Source: JAITMY01 sp031553765 (GTDB taxonomy: Bacteria; Bacteroidota; Bacteroidia; Bacteroidales; UBA932). From it: 64,000 nucleotides of DNA. The translations under genes were made by a program, and so were the position numbers. Below, piece by piece: positions 1 through 7,271 of this stretch. The stretch's first letter is position 1. Each line of letters starts with the position of its first letter. The stretch spans positions 124,001 through 188,000 of the forward strand of contig JAVBKY010000001.1 of assembly GCA_031553765.1 (NCBI GenBank), read 5' to 3'. The notes below the pieces were generated by a model, which did not search any database, had not been told where the DNA came from, and was given only the letters and a program-made list of their open reading frames with translations.

Positions 1-650
1 TTGGAGCCAAGAAAAACAAACATAGGTTTTACGTGCTGCCTTATATTCAAGTTTGCTAAGCAAATGCGTAACCCTTGCCCATACGCGTAGAGCAGATTCC
101 AAATGTGCGCACCTACCATCGAAAAAGCTGAAATCAAAAGGTATGGAATAACATCCTCTCGTTGTCGCACAAAAATAAATAGCGAAGCAAAAGCAACCAC
201 TTTTATTACAAGCGAACGAATAGTGATGATTTTAAAATTTTCCCTTCCTTGAAAATACCAATCCATTGAAACAGGTGTAAAGTAAAGGCTTATGCCGGCA
301 ATGGCCAGTATGGCACGATTCGCCTGTAGTTCCGGAATAGTAAAAATGGTTGCAAGAAAAAGTAAAGTAGCAACAAGCGTGCTTATGGAGGTAATTCTAA
401 AAAGTTCCGAAAAAATTTGCGAGCCCTTCTCCTGATCATGCTTATATTTAGCCAACTCACGCACCCCGTATAAATTCACACCAAGTGCCGCAAATAAGAC
501 AAAATAGCTAACATAAGTTAGCGCAAAATTCACCACTCCAATATTACTTACCCCCAGTACACGCGAAATGTAAGGGACTGTAACAATGGGAAAAACCATG
601 TTAACTACATTGAGTAAAACGCTGTAAAATATATTTTTCTTTACGGACAT
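1..650 (-). CDS. Polysaccharide flippase (Wzx/RfbX-type), 3' end outside window
   Basis: The minus strand is open from an ATG at 650 to the window edge, giving about 216 N-terminal residues with no stop. The protein starts MSVKKNIFYSVLLNVVNMVF and contains VPYISRVLG, the long hydrophobic segments and the PVSMDWYFQGRENF region typical of the oligosaccharide/polysaccharide flippase family (MATE/MOP superfamily). Such proteins move lipid-linked sugar units across the inner membrane for capsule, O-antigen or exopolysaccharide assembly. About half of a normal family member (roughly 420-500 residues) is visible. No sugar-pathway neighbours are present on this side, so the substrate cannot be named. 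Confidence 0.85.
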   Translation of the reverse strand, partial: MSVKKNIFYSVLLNVVNMVFPIVTVPYISRVLGVSNIGVVNFALTYVSYFVLFAALGVNLYGVRELAKYKHDQEKGSQIFSELFRITSISTLVATLLFLATIFTIPELQANRAILAIAGISLYFTPVSMDWYFQGRENFKIITIRSLVIKVVAFASLFIFVRQREDVIPYLLISAFSMVGAHIWNLLYAYGQGLRICLANLNIRQHVKPMFVFLGS

Positions 651-717
651 AAAACGCCAAATTACAAAAGATGTAAAGTTACATTTTTTCACCGTGCAAA
701 CCATTGTCAAATAAACT

Positions 718-725
718 TATCTTTG
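718..725 (+). promoter_or_regulatory. -7 element of the C_GCAxxG_C_C gene promoter
   Basis: TATCTTTG is a perfect match to the Bacteroidota -7 consensus TAnnTTTG and lies 17 bases before the ATG at 743. It falls inside any reading that would begin at the upstream TTG (704), so it argues for the start at 743. No good -33 TTTG was found at the usual 19-21 base spacing. Confidence 0.6.
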
Positions 726-742
726 TAAAAACACATTTTGCA

Positions 743-1210
743 ATGATTAACATTGATGAACGAGTTGCCCATGCCGTGTCCCTTTTCAAAGATAAAGGGT
801 ACAACTGTGCTCAAGCCGTTTTTTTAGCATACGCCGATTTATTTGATATAGAAGAAAATACAGCAGCAGCCATAGCAGCACCTTTTGGCGGCGGGTTAGG
901 TCGCCTGCGTGAAGTGTGCGGCGCCGTAAGCGGCATGTGTATGGTAGCCGGGTTGCGCTACCCGTATACCGACCCCAAAGACTTGGAGAAGAAAAAGCGT
1001 CTATACTCCATTGAACAAAAGTTGGCTACCAAATTTACTGAGGAAAACGGTGCCATTGTATGCCGCGAATTACTTGGGCTTTCGCAGAAAAAGGACTCTC
1101 CCACTCCATCGGAACGCACGCCTGAGTACTACGCCAAACGCCCCTGCGCGGAATACGTGGCCTCGGCGGCAAGGATTGTGGGCGAAAAGCTTAATTCAAC
1201 GGATAATTGA
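743..1210 (+). CDS. C_GCAxxG_C_C family redox protein
   Basis: A 155-residue protein from the ATG at 743. It carries the family signature: Cys22 in YNCAQAV, then CGAVSGMC (Cys59 and Cys66), and further Cys residues in IVCREL and RPCAEYV near the C-terminus. The family is defined by these spaced cysteines and is thought to be redox-active or to bind a metal cluster; its reaction is not established. There is no signal peptide, so it should be cytoplasmic. It is monocistronic to judge by the promoter just upstream and the hairpin-containing gap before the GH28 gene. An upstream in-frame TTG at 704 is rejected because the -7 element overlaps that extension. Confidence 0.85.
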   Translation: MINIDERVAHAVSLFKDKGYNCAQAVFLAYADLFDIEENTAAAIAAPFGGGLGRLREVCGAVSGMCMVAGLRYPYTDPKDLEKKKRLYSIEQKLATKFTEENGAIVCRELLGLSQKKDSPTPSERTPEYYAKRPCAEYVASAARIVGEKLNSTDN

Positions 1211-1265
1211 CAATGAACAATTTATTATCCGTTATCCATTGTCAGCTGTCCATTAAAATATTGCC

Positions 1266-2597
1266 ATGAAAAAACTCCTTCCCCTACTTGCTTTATTCTT
1301 GCTTGGTTGCGGCACGCAACCCGAAACTGCCGAAAGCGTTATTGCCCGTATTAAAGCACCAGTATTTTCCAACAACATATTTGATGTAACAGAGCTTGGT
1401 GCCATAGGTGATAGCGTTACGGACTGCAAACCGGCCTTCGACGCAGCCATTGCGGCATGTAAGCAGGATGGCAGCGGTAGCGTAGTAGTTCCCGCGGGAA
1501 TCTACCTTTTGAATGGCCCTATTCACCTTGTGAGTAACATGAATTTGCACTTGGAGGAAGGCTCACGGCTTAAGTTCAGCAGTAACCCAGCCCACTATTT
1601 ACCCGTAGTAAAAACCAGCTGGGAGGGAACATTTTTGTACAGCTATAGCCCGTTTATTTATGGCTATCAGCTGGAAAATGTTGCCATAACAGGCAGTGGT
1701 GTAATTGACGGAGAGGGTTCTAAAACATTCTCACCATGGTATCCGTTGCAGGATGCTGACCAGCAGCTGTCGCGCGAAATGAACCACAAAAATGTGCCCG
1801 TTGAAGAGCGCGTATTTGGCGAGGGGCACTACCTGCGCCCCCATTTAGTGCAGCTATATGGTTGTAATAATATTTTGATTGAAGGCGTGCGCTTGGAGGA
1901 TTCGCCCTTTTGGTGTGTACACCTGCTGGAATGCCGTAACGCCACCGTGCGAGGCATCAGCTTTTCGGCATACAATAGAAATAACGACGGTATTGACCCC
2001 GAATATAGCGAGGATGTGCTGATAGAAAACGTGGTATTTAATAATGCCGACGACAACGTTGCCATAAAAGCAGGGCGTGACCACGAGGGGCGCGCAGCCA
2101 AGCATGGAGGCCGAAATATAGTGGTGCGCAACTGTCAATTTCGTGGGCTACATGCGTTGGTTATAGGCAGCGAAATGTCGGCAGGTGTGGAGAATGTATT
2201 TGTGCAGAATTGTGGCTACGCAGGCAAGCTTAAGCGCGGCATTTACCTCAAGTCCAACCCCGATCGCGGCGGCTATATTCGCAATATTTTTGTAGATAAC
2301 GTGCAGCTAGGACAGGTGGAAGATGGCGTATTTATTACCTCCTACTACCATGGTGAGGGGAAAGGGTACGCCACCGATATACACAACGTTCGCATAAGCA
2401 ACCTAAGCATAGAGAAAGCTACTAACGCAGGAGTGGTGGTGCAGGGATTTCCTGAGAAAAAAGTACGTGACATCTATTTTACCAACGTAAGCATAGGCTC
2501 GGCACCCAACGCGATTGACTTAACGAATACCGAGAATATTGTAATGGAAAATGTGAGAATTGGTGCAGCCGCTGGCGTACCCTCTGCCGCGAATTGA
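1266..2597 (+). CDS. GH28 family (polygalacturonase-like) lipoprotein
   Basis: A 443-residue right-handed beta-helix enzyme with a lipoprotein signal (hydrophobic LLPLLALFLLGC, acylated Cys15). After an N-terminal segment (FDVTELGAIGDSVTDC) typical of GH28 pectinases, the catalytic region shows NNDGIDPE at about residue 239 (the NTD-type motif), ADDNVAIKAGRD at about 261, IGSEMS at about 300 and GIYLKSN (the RIK-like position). GH28 enzymes hydrolyse galacturonan or rhamnogalacturonan linkages. Lipidation suggests an outer-membrane or periplasmic location. It is alone here, about 50 kb from the PL1/SusCD pectin locus, and may act in the same pathway. The exact GH28 specificity cannot be read from the sequence. 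Confidence 0.88.
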   Translation: MKKLLPLLALFLLGCGTQPETAESVIARIKAPVFSNNIFDVTELGAIGDSVTDCKPAFDAAIAACKQDGSGSVVVPAGIYLLNGPIHLVSNMNLHLEEGSRLKFSSNPAHYLPVVKTSWEGTFLYSYSPFIYGYQLENVAITGSGVIDGEGSKTFSPWYPLQDADQQLSREMNHKNVPVEERVFGEGHYLRPHLVQLYGCNNILIEGVRLEDSPFWCVHLLECRNATVRGISFSAYNRNNDGIDPEYSEDVLIENVVFNNADDNVAIKAGRDHEGRAAKHGGRNIVVRNCQFRGLHALVIGSEMSAGVENVFVQNCGYAGKLKRGIYLKSNPDRGGYIRNIFVDNVQLGQVEDGVFITSYYHGEGKGYATDIHNVRISNLSIEKATNAGVVVQGFPEKKVRDIYFTNVSIGSAPNAIDLTNTENIVMENVRIGAAAGVPSAAN

Positions 2598-2601
2598 TAT
2601 T

Positions 2602-2700
2602 TCACGCAAAGTCGCAGAGACGCAAAGGATTTAAAACACATAAGCCACGAATGCAATATTCGTGGCTTATTTTTCTTTGCGCCTCTGCGCCTTTGCGTGA
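2602..2700. repeat. Long palindrome of CGCAAAGACGC-type repeat
   Basis: TCACGCAAAG..CGCAGAG.CGCAAAG at 2602-2629 is mirrored by its reverse complement at 2673-2700, enclosing the terminator hairpin. Related sequence recurs at 5266-5288, 46735-46761 and 46807-46821, so this is a dispersed intergenic repeat placed here between convergent genes. Confidence 0.75.
2640..2674 (+). terminator. Intrinsic terminator between GH28 gene and fmt
   Basis: A perfect 13-bp stem (2640-2652 with 2658-2670), loop GCAAT, followed by TTTTC on the plus strand. On the minus strand it is followed by TGTGTTTTAAA, so it may serve both convergent genes. Confidence 0.8.
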
Positions 2701-2707
2701 GGTTGTA

Positions 2708-3661
2708 CTACTCGAATTCCCCCCTAAAACCTCGTAGAAAATCAACCGTTTTCATGCGCTTCTTTCCCGTTAGCTGCAGCTCATCAATGCACAGGTAGCC
2801 ATCAGCACAACCGATTTTCACGAATGAGGAGCCGTCGGATAGAGCAGTACCAATCTTTTCAGCCTCATTAGCCTCCTCAGCATGTGCCGCAAAAATCTTT
2901 ACGGCTATAGGATTTCCATCCACCTTCAGCTCGCACCAAGCAGCGGGGTACGGTGATAGTCCGCGTACAAAGTTGACCAGCTCATGTGCTGTTTTTTGCC
3001 AATCGAGGCGGGTGTTTTCTTTGAACAGCTTAGGGGCAGGCAAGCACTTAGCAGCATCATAACTTTCACTTTGCGAGAAGGCTTCCAACGAGTTGCTTGC
3101 AATGCCATCCACCGTTTTAAGTACCAAGCCACTACCTACAACTTTCAACTTATCGTGTAGCGTTTCAACATCATCCGTGGGTAAAATCGCCACCTTTTCC
3201 TGCATTAGAATTTTGCCCGCGTCAATTTCCTCGTTAATGAAGAAAGTAGTTGCGCCCGTTTCCGTTTCACCGTTGATTATAGCCCAGTTAATAGGTGCTG
3301 CGCCACGGTAGTTGGGCAGCAACGAGGCGTGCAGATTAAACGTACCCCCTGAAGGCATAGCCCAAACCACTTCGGGTAACATTCTAAATGCCACTACTAT
3401 AAATAAGTCTGCATTAAACCCTTTCAGCTCCGCCAAAAACTCCTCGTCACGCAACTTAACCGGCTGCAGCACGGGAATATTTTGGCTAACGGCATATTGT
3501 TTTATAGCCGATTGCTGTAGCAGCATACCCCGCCCTGCGGGTTTATCGGGGGCGGTAACCACGGCTACAACATTATAACCACCTTCTACCAAGGCTTGTA
3601 ACGGACCCACCGCAAACTCAGGCGTACCCATGAAAACGATACGGCAATCTTTGGAATTCAT
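2708..3661 (-). CDS. fmt: Methionyl-tRNA formyltransferase
   Basis: A 317-residue cytoplasmic enzyme, the usual length. It transfers a formyl group from 10-formyl-THF to Met-tRNA(fMet) for translation initiation. The N-terminal Rossmann-like domain opens with RIVFMGTPEFA. The formyl-transfer signature FNLHASLLPNYRGAAPINWA lies near residues 108-127, with the catalytic Asn and His and a later Asp in NEEIDAG. The C-terminal OB-like domain covers roughly residues 205-315 and ends EFE. The gene stands alone between the GH28 gene (convergent) and the XRE/membrane pair. A weak -7-like sequence (GACCTTTG, minus strand, 3708-3701) lies upstream. Confidence 0.96.
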   Translation of the reverse strand: MNSKDCRIVFMGTPEFAVGPLQALVEGGYNVVAVVTAPDKPAGRGMLLQQSAIKQYAVSQNIPVLQPVKLRDEEFLAELKGFNADLFIVVAFRMLPEVVWAMPSGGTFNLHASLLPNYRGAAPINWAIINGETETGATTFFINEEIDAGKILMQEKVAILPTDDVETLHDKLKVVGSGLVLKTVDGIASNSLEAFSQSESYDAAKCLPAPKLFKENTRLDWQKTAHELVNFVRGLSPYPAAWCELKVDGNPIAVKIFAAHAEEANEAEKIGTALSDGSSFVKIGCADGYLCIDELQLTGKKRMKTVDFLRGFRGEFE

Positions 3662-3750
3662 ACAATAACTATGAGAAATGAACTATTTTATCAAAATAAA
3701 CAAAGGTCTGCAAAATTCTTGGCATAAAAAAAATGAAAAACATCAAAGTC

Positions 3751-3951
3751 TTATTCAAAAACAAACAACTTTTCTATAGGCACATTAAGTTCCTTCGACA
3801 GGTCAATTGCCAACTTTAGTGAGGGATTATAACGTCCCGCCTCCAGCCTCACAATTGTTTCGCGACGAACATTTACGCGCATCGACAACTCCTCTTGAGT
3901 CAATCCTACCTGCTGACGATATTCCTTGATATAGCTGGTAAATTCGGACAT
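3751..3951 (-). CDS. Small XRE-family transcriptional regulator
   Basis: A 66-residue protein that is almost entirely one helix-turn-helix domain: YRQQVGLTQEELSMRVNVRR followed by ETIVRLEAGRYNPSLKLA. This matches the compact YozG-like XRE regulators. The start at 3951 is chosen over an upstream extension because the preceding gene stops at 3953, leaving one base between TAA and ATG, a sign of translational coupling. The partner is a small membrane protein. Such pairs are widespread, and the membrane partner is generally assumed to influence the regulator. Their target is unknown. Confidence 0.85.
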   Translation of the reverse strand: MSEFTSYIKEYRQQVGLTQEELSMRVNVRRETIVRLEAGRYNPSLKLAIDLSKELNVPIEKLFVFE

Positions 3952-3952
3952 A

Positions 3953-4333
3953 TTACCCCCGACGCTCATAGTAAACAAATGATGCACACCACGTAGCTAA
4001 GGCTAAAAAAATTGCCGCACCGCATCCAAGCACATAGAAGAGCTGTGTTACTGGAACCAGTATAGGAATAGTTCCCATAAGTGTAATCGCAAAATATGTA
4101 ACCATAGTGCCATTTATTCGAGCAGCTTTCAAGTTAGCCTCCAGCCGCTCATCCCATGTTCCCTTTGTAAGGTAACGCATGATAAAAAAAACGAAAAAGC
4201 CAAAAAATGAGAAAAAGAAAAGACTTGCAACATTGCCTGTTGCAAAGAAATTGAATCCGGAAAACCCTGCAAAACCAGCAACTCCCGTCCAAAGATAATT
4301 TTTTCTATATAACTCTTTATTAGATTTTTCCAT
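3953..4333 (-). CDS. Small four-helix membrane protein paired with XRE regulator
   Basis: A 126-residue inner-membrane protein with four hydrophobic stretches in two hairpins, around residues 14-30, 36-52, 76-93 and 97-118, separated by a charged loop (TKGTWDERLEANLKAARING). It resembles the DUF3796/DUF2178-type small membrane proteins commonly encoded directly upstream of an XRE regulator, as here. The family assignment is tentative; function is unknown. It is first in a two-gene operon that is divergent from rpsP. Confidence 0.7.
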   Translation of the reverse strand: MEKSNKELYRKNYLWTGVAGFAGFSGFNFFATGNVASLFFFSFFGFFVFFIMRYLTKGTWDERLEANLKAARINGTMVTYFAITLMGTIPILVPVTQLFYVLGCGAAIFLALATWCASFVYYERRG

Positions 4334-4384
4334 GGTTAACTACTAAGATTATTGATGCGACAAATATATCACATTATTTTTAAA

Positions 4385-4392
4385 CAAAGATA
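4385..4392 (-). promoter_or_regulatory. Candidate -7 element for the membrane protein/XRE pair
   Basis: TATCTTTG on the minus strand (4392 to 4385), a perfect -7 match about 50 bases before the ATG at 4333. A second TATATTTG on the same strand (4368 to 4361) is closer to the start. Neither has a well-spaced -33 TTTG, so either or both may be used. Confidence 0.45.
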
Positions 4393-4439
4393 CAAATTTG
4401 TCACATATTTTAATCATACCACAAAAAACTCCACTAGAC

Positions 4440-4470
4440 TTGCATATTTTCAGGAAAAATCCTATCTTTG
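4440..4470 (+). promoter_or_regulatory. rpsP promoter
   Basis: TTG (4440-4442), 20 bases, then TATCTTTG (4463-4470): the Bacteroidota -33/-7 arrangement with ideal spacing. The ATG of rpsP is 40 bases downstream. The -7 overlaps any start upstream of 4510, which fixes the gene start. Confidence 0.75.
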
Positions 4471-4509
4471 TCGCCCGTTTTAGTATATAATTTCATTTTT
4501 TCAAAACAA

Positions 4510-5067
4510 ATGGCTGTAAAAATCAGACTAGCAAGACACGGCAAAAAAGGTCACGCCTTTTACCACATTGTGGTAGCCGACAGCAGGGCGCCACGCGATG
4601 GCAAGTTCATTGAAAAGTTAGGCACCTACAATCCTAACACCAATCCCGCCACTATCGATTTGAACTTCGATAAAGCATTTGATTGGCTTAACAAAGGTGC
4701 TCAGCCAACTGAAACCACGCGTGCAATTTTGTCCTACAAGGGTGTGCTGTTAAAGAAGCACCTTGAAGGTGGTATAAAGAAGGGAGCTTTGACACCCGAA
4801 GCTGCCGAGCAAAAATTCCAAGCTTGGATGACCGAAAAAGAAACTAAGATTTCTGCTAAGGTTGCCGAGTTGGTTAAGGCTAAAGCCGATGGTGGCAAGC
4901 AACGCCTTAGCGCAGAGCAAAAGACTAAGGAAGCAAAGGCACAAGCTTTGGCACAGAAGAAGGCTGAAGAGGCTGCTAAGGCTGCCGAAGAAGCCGCTGC
5001 TGCTGCACCTGCTCCCGAGGCTCCTGCCGCCGAAGAGGCTGCTCCTGAGGCTCCTGCTGCAGAGTAA
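4510..5067 (+). CDS. rpsP: 30S ribosomal protein S16 with long C-terminal extension
   Basis: A 185-residue protein beginning MAVKIRLARHGKKGHAFYHI, the invariant S16 N-terminus, with ADSRAPRDGKFIEKLGTYNP. The S16 fold ends near residue 85-90. The remainder is a Lys/Glu/Ala helix-forming region followed by an Ala/Pro/Glu repeat (APEAPAAEEAAPEAPAAE). Bacteroidota S16 proteins are often longer than the roughly 80-residue E. coli protein, so the extension is lineage-typical, though this one is strongly low-complexity. S16 binds 16S rRNA during 30S assembly. The gene has its own promoter and a strong terminator; rimM follows with a separate promoter. Confidence 0.96.
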   Translation: MAVKIRLARHGKKGHAFYHIVVADSRAPRDGKFIEKLGTYNPNTNPATIDLNFDKAFDWLNKGAQPTETTRAILSYKGVLLKKHLEGGIKKGALTPEAAEQKFQAWMTEKETKISAKVAELVKAKADGGKQRLSAEQKTKEAKAQALAQKKAEEAAKAAEEAAAAAPAPEAPAAEEAAPEAPAAE

Positions 5068-5092
5068 TTTTTGCCGAAGCAAAACAAGTGAA

Positions 5093-5123
5093 AACGCCGT
5101 GCTAAAAGCATGGCGTTTTTTTT
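5093..5123 (+). terminator. rpsP intrinsic terminator
   Basis: A 10-bp stem (5093-5102 with 5108-5117, one G-T pair), loop TAAAA, then an eight-base T run. It lies 25 bases after the rpsP stop. Confidence 0.85.
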
Positions 5124-5126
5124 ATA

Positions 5127-5245
5127 CCTCTCCCCCAACTCCTCTCCACAAGAGAGGGGCGCGTGCCCACAAACATGAGCAGCAAGCACAAGAGTGCCTG
5201 TGCGTTGTAAATCCCTCTCCGCAGGAGAGGGATTTAGGGAGAGGT
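5127..5245. repeat. CTCTCC/GAGAGG dispersed repeat, copy 1
   Basis: About 119 bases: an outer CCTCTCCC..GGGAGAGG pair enclosing two inner hairpins, CCTCTCCACAAGAGAGG and CCCTCTCCGCAGGAGAGGG followed by ATTTAGGGAGAGGT. The same architecture recurs at 37376-37488 and 39632-39743. The middle part differs between copies. Confidence 0.85.
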
Positions 5246-5270
5246 TATCGGAAAAATTTTCCTCTACACC

Positions 5271-5303
5271 TTTGCGTCTTTGTGTGAAAACTCTTTATCT
5301 TTA
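5271..5303 (+). promoter_or_regulatory. Candidate rimM promoter
   Basis: TTTG (5271-5274), 21 bases, TATCTTTA (5296-5303; one mismatch to TAnnTTTG), five bases before the ATG at 5308. The -33 TTTG is part of a CTTTGCGTCTTTG repeat fragment of the CGCAAAGACGC family. If this promoter is real the leader is extremely short or absent, so this is a moderate-confidence call. Confidence 0.45.
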
Positions 5304-5307
5304 CGGC

Positions 5308-5847
5308 ATGAACCTTACCACCATAGGCAAAATTCAAAAAACATTCGGGGCGCACGGCGAGCTCATGCTTGCACTGTACAACGATTTTTCGCTTCCGCAA
5401 AATAACACACCGCTGTTCATCAGCATTGATGGGCTTAACGTGCCGTTTTACCTCAAAAGCGCGGAGGAAAAGGGCAGCAAGTACATCGTAGTATTTGATG
5501 ATATGGAAAGTGAAAAACGCGCGCTGGAATTAGTGGGTAAGGAGGTGTGCGTGGAGCTGAGCGCGCGCCAGCAGCGTAAGCATGCTGCTACTGCAAGTGA
5601 TGATACTACTCCTAATGAATTAGTAGGCTTTACCGTAGTTGACAAAACCGACGGTGAATTGGGTAAGGTGGAGAGTTGGCTTGACTACCCCGGCAACCCC
5701 TGCCTACAAATAGTCAACGCGCAAGGGCAAGAAATTATTATTCCCGCCAACGACGACTTGATTTCCTCCGTTGACGACAAACAAAAAATCCTCACGGTAG
5801 ATTTACCGCAAGGATTACTGGATATTTATTTAAACGAAGAAGAGTAG
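5308..5847 (+). CDS. rimM: Ribosome maturation factor RimM
   Basis: A 179-residue protein starting MNLTTIGKIQKTFGAHGEL, the RimM N-terminal beta-barrel signature, with a PRC-barrel half in the C-terminal part (ELVGFTVVDKTDGELGKVES, then EIIIPANDDLI and ITVDLPQGLLDIY). RimM binds the 30S head through S19 and assists 16S rRNA processing. The start is ATG 5308, because the upstream extension runs through a repeat. rpsP-rimM adjacency is common in bacteria; here trmD and rplS do not follow and the next gene is on the other strand. Confidence 0.95.
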   Translation: MNLTTIGKIQKTFGAHGELMLALYNDFSLPQNNTPLFISIDGLNVPFYLKSAEEKGSKYIVVFDDMESEKRALELVGKEVCVELSARQQRKHAATASDDTTPNELVGFTVVDKTDGELGKVESWLDYPGNPCLQIVNAQGQEIIIPANDDLISSVDDKQKILTVDLPQGLLDIYLNEEE

Positions 5848-5858
5848 TTAAAGTTAAT

Positions 5859-6008
5859 GCCCTACGGGCAACAGCCACGGCACGAATTGTAATTTCTACT
5901 GATATACATGTCCTACGGACAAAGTTTCAACCGCTGTTTTTGCCCGTTAGGGCATATATATCAATAGTAGTTCGATAGATTTAAGGGCTTATTGCCCGTG
6001 GGGCATTA
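5859..6008. repeat. Intergenic repeat with several CCCTACGGGC-type palindromes
   Basis: The gap between the convergent rimM and gmhB holds four short palindromic units: ATGCCCTACGGGCA near 5859, TGTCCTACGGACA near 5910, TGCCCGTTAGGGCAT near 5940 and TGCCCGTGGGGCAT near 5992. The first and last can pair, folding the whole gap into one long structure. No coding potential is seen. Confidence 0.7.
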
Positions 6009-6017
6009 ACTCGTTTC

Positions 6018-6515
6018 CTAAATCCGTTCCACCACTATCTCCTTTACCGCCTTTTCTATTCCTCCGTTTCGCTCAACTAAAATCCCTTTTACTCCTGCAG
6101 CGGTAGCAGTTTTTATATCGCTATCGCGGTCGCCTATAAAGTACGACTGCGCGGGGTTGATGTCAAAACGTGCCAGCGCCTTTTGCACCATAAGCGGTTG
6201 CGGCTTGCGGCACAAGCATTTTCCATACTCGGGGTGATGCGGACAAATGTAAAACTCGGTAATTTGCACACCGTATTCCTGCAATTTTTCTTGCAAAAAA
6301 GTGTTTAGCACCTCCACATCTTGCACCTCGTACTCGCCACGCGCTACCCCACCCTGATTGCTGATTACAATAAGCAGATAGCCTTCGTCCTGCAACACTT
6401 TGAGGCATTCGCCCAAGCGTGGCGTAAGCACAAAATCTTCGGGACGAAAAACGTAGTAGTGTCCTTCATCGCTATTTATTACGCCATCACGGTCTAAGAA
6501 TACGGCTTTGTTCAC
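6018..6515 (-). CDS. gmhB: D-glycero-D-manno-heptose 1,7-bisphosphate 7-phosphatase (HAD-IIIA)
   Basis: A 165-residue HAD phosphatase. FLDRDGVIN at residues 6-14 gives the nucleophile Asp8 and general acid Asp10. ISNQGGVARG (51-60) is motif II. The zinc-binding loop is CPHHPEYGKCLCRKP (Cys91, His93, Cys100, Cys102), and GDRDSDIKTA near 128-137 is the Mg-binding motif. This pattern is specific to the GmhB/histidinol-phosphatase group, which dephosphorylates ADP-heptose precursors for LPS core. HisB-type histidinol phosphatase is the alternative. It is cytoplasmic and monocistronic or co-transcribed downstream of the rhomboid gene. Confidence 0.87.
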   Translation of the reverse strand: MNKAVFLDRDGVINSDEGHYYVFRPEDFVLTPRLGECLKVLQDEGYLLIVISNQGGVARGEYEVQDVEVLNTFLQEKLQEYGVQITEFYICPHHPEYGKCLCRKPQPLMVQKALARFDINPAQSYFIGDRDSDIKTATAAGVKGILVERNGGIEKAVKEIVVERI

Positions 6516-6593
6516 GAAAGTTGAAAGTTTATAAAGTTGTCGGCCGTCTTACTTTATGAACTTTTAAACTTTACAAACATTATGAACTCGTTT

Positions 6594-7199
6594 TTACCTC
6601 ATAAAAAGTTGGTTGATAAAATGCGTCAGCAGGCTTGGCTCAATAAACATGGGGTAAACGAAGCCAAACAGCGCGCCATACATATGCGCATCGTGGTTTA
6701 CATTATCACCACCTCGCTTGCTCATGTACGATGAGTACCACAAGTATAGCGGCCCAAATATTACACCCGGAATAGGCAAAATTCCCATAAAATACAGCTT
6801 ACTCCACGGTTGAAAAAATATGAAAGCAAATAGCACCGCGCTCACCGCGCCCGAAGCGCCTACCGAGGCGTAGTTGTACACATCCTTATATTTTACAAGG
6901 CTGGGTACGCTGGCTACCACCATGCCGCCAAAGTACAAAATGAGGTAGTGCATCACAGGGAAGTGCGTAAAGCCCACGTTGAGCCACGTTTCAACCGCTT
7001 CTCCAAACGAGTACAACACCAGCATATTTACCGCCAAGTGCACGTAATCGGCGTGTACAAATCCATGCGTAATAATGCGCCACCACTCCTTGTTGTGCTT
7101 TACGCGATAGGGCGACAAGAGCAACTTTTCAAACACATCGCGCCTCTTAAAGCATACAATGGAAATGATAATGGTGATAATGACAATTACCAAAGTCAT
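6594..7199 (-). CDS. Rhomboid-family intramembrane serine protease
   Basis: A 201-residue polytopic membrane protein with about six transmembrane segments. The HGFVHADYVHLAVNML stretch supplies the conserved His54 and Asn58. The catalytic Ser116 is in GASGAV, and the catalytic His172 lies in NHDAHMYGALFGF. All rhomboid landmarks are therefore present, so it should be active. Its substrate is unknown. It lies between holA and gmhB on the same strand; an AT-rich gap with short TTAATTATTAATTATT repeats (7200-7271) separates it from holA. Confidence 0.92.
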   Translation of the reverse strand: MTLVIVIITIIISIVCFKRRDVFEKLLLSPYRVKHNKEWWRIITHGFVHADYVHLAVNMLVLYSFGEAVETWLNVGFTHFPVMHYLILYFGGMVVASVPSLVKYKDVYNYASVGASGAVSAVLFAFIFFQPWSKLYFMGILPIPGVIFGPLYLWYSSYMSKRGGDNVNHDAHMYGALFGFVYPMFIEPSLLTHFINQLFMR

Positions 7200-7271
7200 T
7201 TTTAATTCTTAATTATTAATTATTAATTAGTCGAGCTACGCTCTCATGAGCTCGCTTTGCTCGGTTCTTAA

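Noticed and set aside
704..742. TTG start for the C_GCAxxG_C_C protein
   Set aside because: The extension overlaps a perfect TATCTTTG -7 element and adds residues outside the family fold.
4734..5189. Minus-strand Ala/Ser-rich open frames opposite rpsP
   Set aside because: Shadow of the Ala/Pro/Glu tail of S16; the real gene has a promoter and terminator on the plus strand.
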